A stretch of 64,000 bases of DNA, taken from Rhodoplanes tepidamans. GTDB lineage: Bacteria > Pseudomonadota > Alphaproteobacteria > Rhizobiales > Xanthobacteraceae. The translations under genes and the position numbers were made by a program. Shown in pieces: positions 51,916 through 59,399 of the stretch (position 1 is the first letter of the stretch; each line of letters begins with the position of its first letter). The notes below the pieces were generated by a model, which was not told where the DNA came from, ran no database searches, and saw only the letters and a program-made list of their open reading frames with translations. Location: assembly GCF_030813915.1 (NCBI RefSeq), contig NZ_JAUSUJ010000016.1:62001-126000 (forward strand), in the 5' to 3' direction.

Positions 51916-53013
51916 ATGACCGGTCCGACCATCACGGGCATCGAGGCGGTCCCGCTGCGCATCCCGTTCGACCACTGGGCGCCGAAGCCGCAGTTCGCCG
52001 GCCGGCCGCGCGAGACGCTCGACACGGTGCTGATCCGGGTGACGACCGACGCCGGCCTCGTCGGCTGGGGCGAGGCGTATGGCAGCTTCTGGTCGGCCGT
52101 GACGGCGGCCGTCGACGAGTTCGTCGCGCCGCTGGCGATCGGCCAGCGCACCGACGACACCGGCCTGCCGGAGCGGATCGAGCGGACGCTGCACAATCTC
52201 GGCCGCACCGGCCCGACCGTGCACGCCATCTCGGGCCTCGACATCGCCCTGTGGGACCTGCGCGGCAAGGCCGCCGGCGTGCCGGTCTCGACGCTGCTCG
52301 GTGGCCGCCGGCGCGACCGCATCCCGGTCTACGCCTCGCTGCTGCAGTACTACGGCGAGGCCGACCGGCTGCGCCACGCGATCGACCGTGCGCTCGCCGC
52401 CGGCTTCTCGCAGATCAAGCTGCACGAGCGCACCGTCGCGGCGGTCGCCGCGGCGCGCGCCGCCGCCGGCCCTGGCGTTCCGATCATGGTCGACACCAAC
52501 TGCGCCTGGCTGCCCGGCGAGGCGACCGCCCCGGTCGCCGCGATGGCGGAGTCGGACATCCTGTGGATCGAGGAGCCGATCTGGCCGCCGGAGGACTTCT
52601 CCGCCCTCGCCGAGCTGCGGCGCGCCACCGGCGTGCCGACCGCGATCGGCGAGAACGCCGGCACCGCGCTCGACTTCGGCAAGATGCGGGCGGCGGACTG
52701 CGTCGATTACGTCCAGCCGAGCGTCATCAAGATCGGCGGGCTGACGCCGCTATGGCGCATCTGCCGCGAGGCGGAGGCGGCCGGCCTCACCTGTGTGCCG
52801 CATTCGCCGTTCTTCGGCCCCGGCTATCTCGCCACCATCCATGTGCTGGCCGCCAAGGTCCGGGCCGTCGCGATCGAGCGCTTCTACTGCGACCTCGCCT
52901 TCGACCCCTGCGGCCCTTTCGTGCCGATCGTCGACGGGCACATCGCCGTTCCCGAGGCTCCCGGCCTCGGCGGCGATCCCGACCCGGAGCTGATCGCGAC
53001 GTTTCGTGCGTGA
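51916..53013 (+). CDS. mandelate racemase/muconate lactonizing enzyme family (enolase superfamily)
   Basis: A 365-residue barrel enzyme. Metal ligands read as D193 (VDTN), E219 (IEEP) and E246 (IGENAG). The first catalytic lysine is K168 in QIKLHE, with His170 where the second lysine of a KxK motif is usual. His296 in PHSPFFGPG is the expected second base, but the Asp that pairs with it is Ser here (QPSVIKIGG). It probably dehydrates or epimerises a sugar acid. The LysR gene is divergent; a TctC binding protein follows 34 bp later, which suggests import of its substrate. Confidence 0.9.
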   Translation: MTGPTITGIEAVPLRIPFDHWAPKPQFAGRPRETLDTVLIRVTTDAGLVGWGEAYGSFWSAVTAAVDEFVAPLAIGQRTDDTGLPERIERTLHNLGRTGPTVHAISGLDIALWDLRGKAAGVPVSTLLGGRRRDRIPVYASLLQYYGEADRLRHAIDRALAAGFSQIKLHERTVAAVAAARAAAGPGVPIMVDTNCAWLPGEATAPVAAMAESDILWIEEPIWPPEDFSALAELRRATGVPTAIGENAGTALDFGKMRAADCVDYVQPSVIKIGGLTPLWRICREAEAAGLTCVPHSPFFGPGYLATIHVLAAKVRAVAIERFYCDLAFDPCGPFVPIVDGHIAVPEAPGLGGDPDPELIATFRA

Positions 53014-53047
53014 CCAACGAGAAGCATCGTCATTTCGGGAGAGAGAC

Positions 53048-54031
53048 ATGACCCAGAGCAGCCGACGCCAGGTCCTCGCGGGACTCACGGCCCTGACGGC
53101 CGCCGGCGTCCTCGCCGGTCCCGCACGGGCGCAAGCCTATCCGCAGCGGCCCATCAAGGTGGTGGTGCCCTACGCGGCGGGCGGCGCCTCCGACATCGTC
53201 GCGCGGCTCGTCGCCGTGCCGATGGGCCAGGACCTCGGCCAGTCGCTCTATGTCGACAACCGCGGCGGCGGCGCGAGCCAGATCGGCACCCAGGCGATCG
53301 CCTCCTCGGCGCCGGACGGCTACGCGGTCGGCGTCGTCGACTCGGCCTTCACGATCAATCCGGGCCTGTTCGGCGCCAAGCTGCCCTACGACACGAAGCG
53401 TGACTTCACGCCGATCTCGCTGCTCGCCCGCACCTCGCTGGTGCTGGTGGTTCCGGCGAGCCTGCCGGTGTCGAGCGTCGAGGATCTGGTCAAGCTCGGC
53501 AAGGCGAAGCCCGGCTCTCTCACCATGGCGACGGCCGGCATGGGCACGGCCGTGCATCTCGGCTGCGAGCAGTTCCGCCAGGAGGCCGGTCTCGACGTCG
53601 TGTCGGTGCCGTATCGCGGTGGCGGCCCGGCCATCATGGACCTGATCGCCGGCAAGGTGGACTTCAACTTCTCGACCATCCCGGCCGTGCTGGAGCACAT
53701 CCGGGCCGGCAAGCTGAAGGCGCTCGGCATCACCACGGGACACGTGGCGCAGCTTCCCGGCGTTCCCAGCATGGCCGAGGCCGGCCTGCCGAAGGTCGAC
53801 GCGGCGCCCGACTTCGGCCTCGTCGGCCCGGCGAACCTGCCGCCCGACATCCTGGCCCGCCTCGCCAAAGCGGCCCGGGCCGCCGTGAGCGACGCGGCCA
53901 TCCGCAAGCGCATGGAGGAGATCGGCTACGAGCCGATCGGCTCGACGCCGCAGGACTACGCCGCCCACATCGACACGATGATCGCCAAGTGGAAGCACAT
54001 CATCGAGGTGGGCAACATCAAGCCGGAGTGA
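53048..54031 (+). CDS. TctC/Bug-family periplasmic binding protein with Tat-like signal
   Basis: A 327-residue protein. ATG 53048 follows GGGAGAGAG. The leader SSRRQVLAGLTALTAAGVLAGPARAQA has a twin-arginine pair, so Tat export is possible. Bug marks: YPQRPIKVVVPYAAGGASDIVARLV, VDNRGGGASQIG and PDGYAVGVV. No TctAB genes are adjacent, so it is an orphan. Operon with the enolase-superfamily enzyme points to an acid-sugar ligand. Confidence 0.92.
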   Translation: MTQSSRRQVLAGLTALTAAGVLAGPARAQAYPQRPIKVVVPYAAGGASDIVARLVAVPMGQDLGQSLYVDNRGGGASQIGTQAIASSAPDGYAVGVVDSAFTINPGLFGAKLPYDTKRDFTPISLLARTSLVLVVPASLPVSSVEDLVKLGKAKPGSLTMATAGMGTAVHLGCEQFRQEAGLDVVSVPYRGGGPAIMDLIAGKVDFNFSTIPAVLEHIRAGKLKALGITTGHVAQLPGVPSMAEAGLPKVDAAPDFGLVGPANLPPDILARLAKAARAAVSDAAIRKRMEEIGYEPIGSTPQDYAAHIDTMIAKWKHIIEVGNIKPE

Positions 54032-54135
54032 GCGGCCGCGCTGTTGCGCCGGGGCCGCCCGCGCCTGTATGCGGGCGGGATGCGGATCCGAGCAGCCTCG
54101 CCTTCCCTCCGCCGCCCCCGACCGGTGACCCGGCC

Positions 54136-55125
54136 ATGAGCCGGCTCGCCGAGACGCGGCCGGTCGGCGGGCCGTTCGACGATCCGGGCCTGCTGGTCGA
54201 CCTGCGGTTCGGCCGGCGGGCCCTGCTGTTCGACCTCGGCGACCTCTCGGGCCTCGGCCAGCGCGAACGGCTGCGCGTCACCGACGCCTTCGTGTCGCAC
54301 GCCCACATGGACCACTTCCGCGGCTTCGACACGTTGCTGGCGCTCGGCCTGCACCGGCCCGGCACGCTGCGGTTGGTGGGACCGAAGGACTTCGCCGACC
54401 GGGTCGCCGCGAAGATCGCCGGCTACACCTGGAACCTGCTGGACGAGACGACGCCCGACTTCTCCGTGGTGGTGGACGAGTTCTTCGACGGCGCGGTGCG
54501 GCGGCGCACGCGCTTTCCCGGGCGTCGGGCCTTCGCCCGCGAGGCGGCCGATCCGCCGGCGCTGTCGCCCGGCCTCGTCCACGACGAGGACGACTTCTCC
54601 ATCGAGGCGATGGCGCTCGACCACGGCATCCCGAGCCTCGCCTTCGCGCTGCAGGAGCGCCGCCGTATCAACGTGCGGCGCGACGCGCTCGACCGGCGCG
54701 GGCTGCCGGTCGGGCCCTGGCTGACGGCGGCGAAGCGTGCCGTCCGCCGCGGCGACCCGCCCGACACCGAGATCGCGACCGACGACGGCCGCCGGCTGCG
54801 CCTCGGCGATCTCCTCGACGACGTCCTCTCGGTCGGGCCCGGCCTGCGCGTCGCCTATGTGGTCGACGCCGCTCCGCACGACGCCAATGTCGCGGCGGCC
54901 ACGGCGCTCGCCCGCGGCGCCGACCGGCTCTACATCGAATCCGCCTTCGCGACCGAGGATCTGGCGCTGGCGCAGCGCCGCCTGCATCTCACCGCCGGCA
55001 TCGCCGGCCGCATCGCCCGCGCAGCGGGCGTGCGGGAGGTGATCCCGCTGCACGTCTCGCCCCGCTATCTCGACCGCCCCGACCACGTCCCGGCCCAGCT
55101 CCGGGCGGCGTTCGCGCCGCCATGA
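54136..55125 (+). CDS. metallo-beta-lactamase-fold hydrolase, RNase Z-like
   Basis: A 329-residue protein. The metal motif is SHAHMDHFRGFD (His55, His57, Asp59, His60), preceded by LLVDLRFGRRALLFDLGD. Later His in LDHGIPS and Asp in YVVDAAPHDAN complete the site; HVSPRYLD ends the fold, as in RNase Z. The flexible exosite arm of true RNase Z is not obvious. Likely a phosphodiesterase of the ElaC superfamily. ATG 54136 chosen; no ribosome-binding site of note. Confidence 0.85.
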   Translation: MSRLAETRPVGGPFDDPGLLVDLRFGRRALLFDLGDLSGLGQRERLRVTDAFVSHAHMDHFRGFDTLLALGLHRPGTLRLVGPKDFADRVAAKIAGYTWNLLDETTPDFSVVVDEFFDGAVRRRTRFPGRRAFAREAADPPALSPGLVHDEDDFSIEAMALDHGIPSLAFALQERRRINVRRDALDRRGLPVGPWLTAAKRAVRRGDPPDTEIATDDGRRLRLGDLLDDVLSVGPGLRVAYVVDAAPHDANVAAATALARGADRLYIESAFATEDLALAQRRLHLTAGIAGRIARAAGVREVIPLHVSPRYLDRPDHVPAQLRAAFAPP

Positions 55126-55135
55126 TCACGCGCAG

Positions 55136-55169
55136 GGGCGCCCCGTCCGGGGACAGGGACGGGGCGCCC
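55136..55169. terminator. 13-bp hairpin between convergent genes
   Basis: GGGCGCCCCGTCC, 8-nt loop, GGACGGGGCGCCC; perfect pairing. It lies between the RNase Z-like gene (plus) and the SDR gene (minus) and likely terminates both. Confidence 0.7.
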
Positions 55170-55241
55170 GCCGCGGCCGTTCCGGCCGGCACGCAGCGCC
55201 GGCCCCGGAACGACCGCAGACCCGTTGACCGGACCGCGGCG

Positions 55242-56219
55242 TCAGAACCGCTCGCCGACCATGTCCTCGCTCTTGCGCCACAGCGCGTCGGCGCGATCCG
55301 GATCGACCGCGTAGGAGCGCACGCCGTCGCTGATCGCCCCGCCGTCGAGACTGTCGTTCACCGCCGCGACATGGCAGTCCTCGCAGTAGCGGCCGCCGAC
55401 CTCGTCGGCCGGCGCGACGACGCCGGCCCACACCGACGTGGCGGCGCCCTGCGGCACGGTCTTGAGGCGGAGCGGCGGCTTGCCGGCGGCCGCCTGGGCG
55501 GCGTTGATCTCGTCCAGGTGCTTCTGCAGGTCGTCGGGATTCGGGAACGCATGGCGGCCGAGCTCGGTGGCGATGCCGCCCGGGTGCACGGCCGTCGCCC
55601 GGATGCCGCGCGCCGCGTGGCGCCGATCGAACCCGACCGCGAACAGCGCGTTGGCGGTCTTGGAACGGCCGTAGGCGAGCCACGCGTCGTAAGGCGTGCG
55701 CGCGAAGCCCGGATCGTCGACATCGACGTCGCTGAACCGGTGGCCGGCCGAGGACAGCACCACCACCCGGGCGCCCGGCCGCATGAGCGCGGCGATGCGG
55801 TTCACCAGCACGAAGTGGCCGAGATGGTTGGTGCCGAACTGGGTCTCGAAGCCGTCCGCCGTGTGCCCGAACGGGCAGGCCATGACGCCGGCATTGGCGA
55901 TCACCAGATCGAGCGGCTGCCCGGCCTTCACCAGCGCGTCGGCGCAGGCCCGCACGCTGGCGAGCGAGGCGAGATCGAGCGCCACCAGCTCCAGCGCGCC
56001 CCCGCCCGTGGCGGCGTCGCGCACGATCGCGGTCACCGCCTCGGCCTTGCCGAGGTCGCGGGCCGCCCCGACCACATGGGCGCCGCGCGCCGCCAGCACC
56101 CGCGCCGTCTCGACGCCGAGCCCGGCCGAGACGCCCGTCACCAGGACGCGCCTGCCGCCCAGATCGACGTCCGCCAGCACGTCGTCGGTGGTGCTCGTCG
56201 CCCCGAAGGTCTTCGCCAT
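55242..56219 (-). CDS. short-chain dehydrogenase/reductase
   Basis: A 325-residue SDR of the long retinol-dehydrogenase-like kind. Cofactor loop TGVSAGLG at 28-35; IANAGVMACP; catalytic Ser in VVLSSAGHR and the YxxxK motif in LAYGRSKTAN; HPGGIATELGRHAF as usual. It reduces or oxidises a lipophilic alcohol or ketone with NAD(P). ATG 56219 gives the family start. Divergent TetR gene with two CGGAG-N5-CTCCG operators in the 145-bp gap between. Confidence 0.92.
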   Translation of the reverse strand: MAKTFGATSTTDDVLADVDLGGRRVLVTGVSAGLGVETARVLAARGAHVVGAARDLGKAEAVTAIVRDAATGGGALELVALDLASLASVRACADALVKAGQPLDLVIANAGVMACPFGHTADGFETQFGTNHLGHFVLVNRIAALMRPGARVVVLSSAGHRFSDVDVDDPGFARTPYDAWLAYGRSKTANALFAVGFDRRHAARGIRATAVHPGGIATELGRHAFPNPDDLQKHLDEINAAQAAAGKPPLRLKTVPQGAATSVWAGVVAPADEVGGRYCEDCHVAAVNDSLDGGAISDGVRSYAVDPDRADALWRKSEDMVGERF

Positions 56220-56302
56220 GGTCCCACTCCCACCCCTGTCGTGAAGACAAAGCCTCCCCGGCGCCGTCGGCGGGGTTGCCGAACCGGCGGACACGGCGTA
56301 AA

Positions 56303-56317
56303 CGGAGGATGTCTCCG
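56303..56317 (-). promoter_or_regulatory. TetR-type operator 1
   Basis: CGGAG-GATGT-CTCCG. With flanks TAAa/cTTA the arms extend to 9 bp with one mismatch. Centre at 56310, 25 bp from the centre of operator 2. Placed to control the divergent SDR gene. Confidence 0.75.
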
Positions 56318-56327
56318 CTTATAAATA

Positions 56328-56342
56328 CGGAGGAACCCTCCG
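56328..56342 (+). promoter_or_regulatory. TetR-type operator 2
   Basis: CGGAG-GAACC-CTCCG, extended to ACGGAGG/CCTCCGT. It ends 22 bp before the TetR start codon, so the regulator probably represses itself. Confidence 0.75.
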
Positions 56343-56364
56343 TTTATCAAGGGGTGCCTCGGCC

Positions 56365-56943
56365 ATGACGGGCGAAAAGTCCGGCACGCCGCGAAAGCCG
56401 CGGGCCGATTCGGAGCGCAACCGGCGTCGGCTCCTCGACGCCGCCACGGCGGCCTTCGCGGCGGTCGGTCCCACGGTCAGCCTGGAGGAGATCGCGCGCC
56501 GGGCCGGCCTCGGCATCGGCACGCTCTACCGTCACTTCCCGGAGCGCGACGCGCTGCTGGCGGAGGTGTATCGCGACGCGCTGCGGCAGCTCGCCGACGC
56601 CGCCCCGCGGCTGGCCGCCGAGCACCCGCCCGTCGAGGCGCTGCGCCGTTGGATGCGGGTGTTCGTCGACTTCCTGGCCACCAAGAAGGTGATCGCGCCC
56701 GCCCTCGAAGGCATGGCGGGCGGCACGTCCGAGCTCTATGCGGGGTCGCTGGCGGCGATCCGCACGGCGCTGTCGCTGCTGGTCGATCGCGCCGTGGCGA
56801 ACGGCGACATCCGGATCGACATCGATCCGCTCGATCTCCTGTGGGCCGTGGCCGGCGTCGTCACGCCCGACGCGGGTGCCGGCCGGCGCGACATCGCCTA
56901 CCAGGTCATCGACATCATCCTCGCCGGCCTGAAGGCCCGGTGA
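56365..56943 (+). CDS. TetR-family transcriptional regulator
   Basis: A 192-residue regulator. HTH: RNRRRLLDAATAAFAAVGPTVSLEEIARRAGLGIGTLYRHFPERDALLAEVY at about residues 18-70. The C-terminal ligand domain is of the TetR_C type with RWMRVFVDFLATKK and SELYAGSLAAIRTALSLLVDRAV. Autoregulation and control of the SDR gene are inferred from the two operators. This regulator plus SDR arrangement is common in actinobacteria and rhizobia. Confidence 0.92.
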   Translation: MTGEKSGTPRKPRADSERNRRRLLDAATAAFAAVGPTVSLEEIARRAGLGIGTLYRHFPERDALLAEVYRDALRQLADAAPRLAAEHPPVEALRRWMRVFVDFLATKKVIAPALEGMAGGTSELYAGSLAAIRTALSLLVDRAVANGDIRIDIDPLDLLWAVAGVVTPDAGAGRRDIAYQVIDIILAGLKAR

Positions 56944-57021
56944 GGCACGGCCGCGGCCGGCGTTGACTTCGCCGCCGCCCGGGTGCTCGGCTCGCCCGCG
57001 CGAGCACAGGGTGGGGCGGGC

Positions 57022-57465
57022 ATGACGAGCGACGCGCAGCTGCGCGACAAGCTGAAGAAGATCGAGGCGCTGTTCGCCGGGGCGGGGACGCCGGGCGAGC
57101 GCAGCGCCGCCGAGGCGGCGCTGCATCGGGTTCGGGCCCGGCTGAAGGACGCCGAGCGGCAGGATCCGCCGATCGAGATGAAGTTCACGGTGCCGGACAC
57201 CTGGTCGGTGCAGCTCTTCGTCGCGCTGTGCCGCCGCTACGGGCTGTCGCCCTACCGCTATCCGCGGCAGCGCCGGACCACCGTAATGGTGCGAGTGCCA
57301 CGCGGCTTCGTCGACCAGATCCTGTGGCCGGAGTTCACCGAGCTCGACACGGCGCTGCGCTCCTACCTGCACGAGGTGACCCTGAGGGTCATCCGCGAGG
57401 AGATCCACGCCGACACCTCGGACGCGCCTGAGCGTGCGGAGACGGGCACGCTGCCGCCGCGCTGA
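57022..57465 (+). CDS. DUF2786-like hypothetical protein
   Basis: A 147-residue protein. The first 45 residues (LRDKLKKIEALFAGAGTPGERSAAEAALHRVRARL) are the helical DUF2786-type motif. A second part, FTVPDTWSVQLFVALCRRYGLSPYRYPRQRRTTVMVRVPRGFVDQILWPEF, then an Asp/Glu-rich helix follow. Similar proteins are scattered in rhizobia, of unknown role. ATG 57022 is the best start; upstream 13 codons have none. Confidence 0.72.
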   Translation: MTSDAQLRDKLKKIEALFAGAGTPGERSAAEAALHRVRARLKDAERQDPPIEMKFTVPDTWSVQLFVALCRRYGLSPYRYPRQRRTTVMVRVPRGFVDQILWPEFTELDTALRSYLHEVTLRVIREEIHADTSDAPERAETGTLPPR

Positions 57466-57585
57466 CACCCGCCGTTCCGAACGAGAACGCCGCGCCGGGG
57501 CCGCCCGGTCCCGCCCTGGAACCAACCCCTCGCGGCGCGCGTCGGTCCAGTACCGGGCCGCCGGAGACGTCTCTTGCAAGAATCA

Positions 57586-57624
57586 TAAGCACGCTTACAT
57601 TAAGCCAAACACACGATGTGTGTT
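57586..57624 (+). promoter_or_regulatory. two dyads upstream of the MarR gene
   Basis: TAAGC-AC-GCTTA at 57586-57597 and AACACAC-GAT-GTGTGTT at 57608-57624, both perfect. They lie in the less GC-rich leader 26-64 bp before the MarR start codon and are likely binding sites for its own product. Confidence 0.65.
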
Positions 57625-57649
57625 GCTTACGACCTTACCGGCGACGACC

Positions 57650-58129
57650 ATGACCAGCCCGCACGCCCTTCCCGCCCCGACCCTCGGCTTCCTGCTCAAC
57701 GACGTCGCGCGCCTGCTGCGCAAGCGCTTCGAGCAGAACGCCCGCGGCCTGGGGCTGACCCGGGCTCAGTGGCAGACGCTGGCGCATCTTCGCCGCGCCG
57801 AAGGCATCCAGCAGAGCGGCCTCGCGGACATCCTGGAGATCGAGCCGATCACGCTCGCCCGCATCGTCGACCGCCTGGAGGCGGCCGGGCTGGTGGAGCG
57901 CCGCCCCGACCCGAAGGACCGCCGCGTCAAGCGGCTGTTTCTGCGGCCGGAGGCGCACCCGCTGATCCACGACATGCAGGCGATCGGCGACGCGACGCGG
58001 GCCGAGGCGCTGGCCGGCGTCTCCGACGCCGACCGCGATCACCTCGAGCGCATCCTCGCCACCATGAAGACCAATCTCGTCCAGGCCTGCGGCACCGGCT
58101 GCCGCCAGAAGGAGGCCGCACATGGCTGA
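57650..58129 (+). CDS. MarR-family transcriptional regulator
   Basis: A 159-residue MarR protein. The winged helix is GLTRAQWQTLAHLRRAEGIQQSGLADILEIEPITLARIVDRLEAAGLVERRPDPKDRRVKRLFL in residues 37-100, with the wing DPKDRRVK typical of MarR. EmrR-type regulation of the efflux genes that follow (8-bp overlap with the HlyD gene) is the likely job. The ligand is unknown. Confidence 0.93.
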   Translation: MTSPHALPAPTLGFLLNDVARLLRKRFEQNARGLGLTRAQWQTLAHLRRAEGIQQSGLADILEIEPITLARIVDRLEAAGLVERRPDPKDRRVKRLFLRPEAHPLIHDMQAIGDATRAEALAGVSDADRDHLERILATMKTNLVQACGTGCRQKEAAHG

Positions 58130-59399
58130 CCCCCGCCGCGTCGATCCCGTCGACAGCCAGCCGGCTCCGCCGCCGGCCCCGCGCGCGCCCGAGCGCCGCC
58201 CCGGCCCCGTGGCCGTGGCCGGCACGCCCGCCGAGGCCCGCGTGTCCCCGGGCGAATCCGCGCCGTCGACGGACGAGCCGTCCGCCGGGCCCGGGCCGGC
58301 GCCGGAGTCGCCCGCGGCAGTCGAGCCCCGGCGGGGAAACCTGCGAAAGATCCTGTTCGCGCTGCTGCCGGTCGCGCTCGTCGCCGGCGGATATGTCTAC
58401 GTCACGGGCGGCGCCGTGGTGTCGAGCGACAACGCCTATGTCCAGGCCGACAAGGTCGCCGTGTCGACCGACGTGTCCGGCATCGTCAAGGCCGTCGACG
58501 TGCGCGACAACCAGGAGGTCCGCAAGGGCGACGTGCTGTTCGAGCTCGACGACGAGCCGTTCCGCCTGGCGCTGACCCGCGCCGAGGCGCAGCTCGCCCT
58601 CACCCGCGACCAGATCGAGGCGACCAAGGCGAGCTGGCGCGACATGCAGGCGCAGATCCGCCAGGCCGAGGCCGACGTCGCCTACTACACCCGCGAGTTC
58701 GACCGTCAGCAGGCGCTGGTCAACCGCAACGTCGCCTCCGAGGCGGCGTTCGACCAGGCGCGCCACAATCTCGAGGTCGCCCGGCAGAAGCACGCCTCGC
58801 TGCAGCAGCAGCTCGCCGGCATCACGGCCAACCTGAACGGCGATCCCGACATCAAGGTGGAGGACCACCCCCGCTACAGGGACGCGCTGGCGCAGCGCGA
58901 CGAGGCGGCGCGCCAGCTCGCCCACACCAGGGTGAAGGCGCCGTTCGACGGCGTCGTCACCAACGTGCCGTCGCTGCAGCCGGGCCAGTATCTGGCCGCC
59001 GCGACGCCGGCCTTCAGCGTCGTCGCCGGCGATCATGTCTGGGTGGAGTCGAACCCGAAGGAGACCGAGCTCACCCATGTGCAGCCTGGCCAGGCCGTCA
59101 CCGTGACCGTGGACACCTATCCGGGCGTCGAATGGCACGGCACCGTCGACTCGATCAGCCCGGCGAGCGGCGCCTCCTTCTCGCTGCTGCCGGCCCAGAA
59201 CACCTCCGGCAACTGGGTGAAGGTGGTGCAGCGCATCCCGATTCGGGTGCGCCTCGACACGCCCGCCGACAAGCCGCGGCTGCGGGTCGGCATGAGCGTC
59301 GTGATCGACGTCGACACGGGGCGGCCGCGCGGCCTCCCGCGCGTCGTGCGCGACCTGTTCGGCGGCCCCGCGGCCGCCGCCGGAGCCGGCCGTGGCTGA
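58122..59399 (+). CDS. membrane-fusion protein, EmrA/HlyD type
   Basis: A 425-residue periplasmic adaptor. A long Pro/Ala-rich cytoplasmic N-terminus (residues 1-65) precedes one membrane helix (ILFALLPVALVAGGYVYVTGG). Then the biotinyl-lipoyl and coiled-coil hairpin: VSTDVSGIVKAVDVRDNQEVRKGDVLFELDDEPF near 110-140, alpha hairpin to about 230, ending GVVTNVPSLQPGQYLAA. It links the MFS pump to an outer-membrane channel (none in the window). The start overlaps the MarR stop. Confidence 0.93.
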   Translation: MADPRRVDPVDSQPAPPPAPRAPERRPGPVAVAGTPAEARVSPGESAPSTDEPSAGPGPAPESPAAVEPRRGNLRKILFALLPVALVAGGYVYVTGGAVVSSDNAYVQADKVAVSTDVSGIVKAVDVRDNQEVRKGDVLFELDDEPFRLALTRAEAQLALTRDQIEATKASWRDMQAQIRQAEADVAYYTREFDRQQALVNRNVASEAAFDQARHNLEVARQKHASLQQQLAGITANLNGDPDIKVEDHPRYRDALAQRDEAARQLAHTRVKAPFDGVVTNVPSLQPGQYLAAATPAFSVVAGDHVWVESNPKETELTHVQPGQAVTVTVDTYPGVEWHGTVDSISPASGASFSLLPAQNTSGNWVKVVQRIPIRVRLDTPADKPRLRVGMSVVIDVDTGRPRGLPRVVRDLFGGPAAAAGAGRG

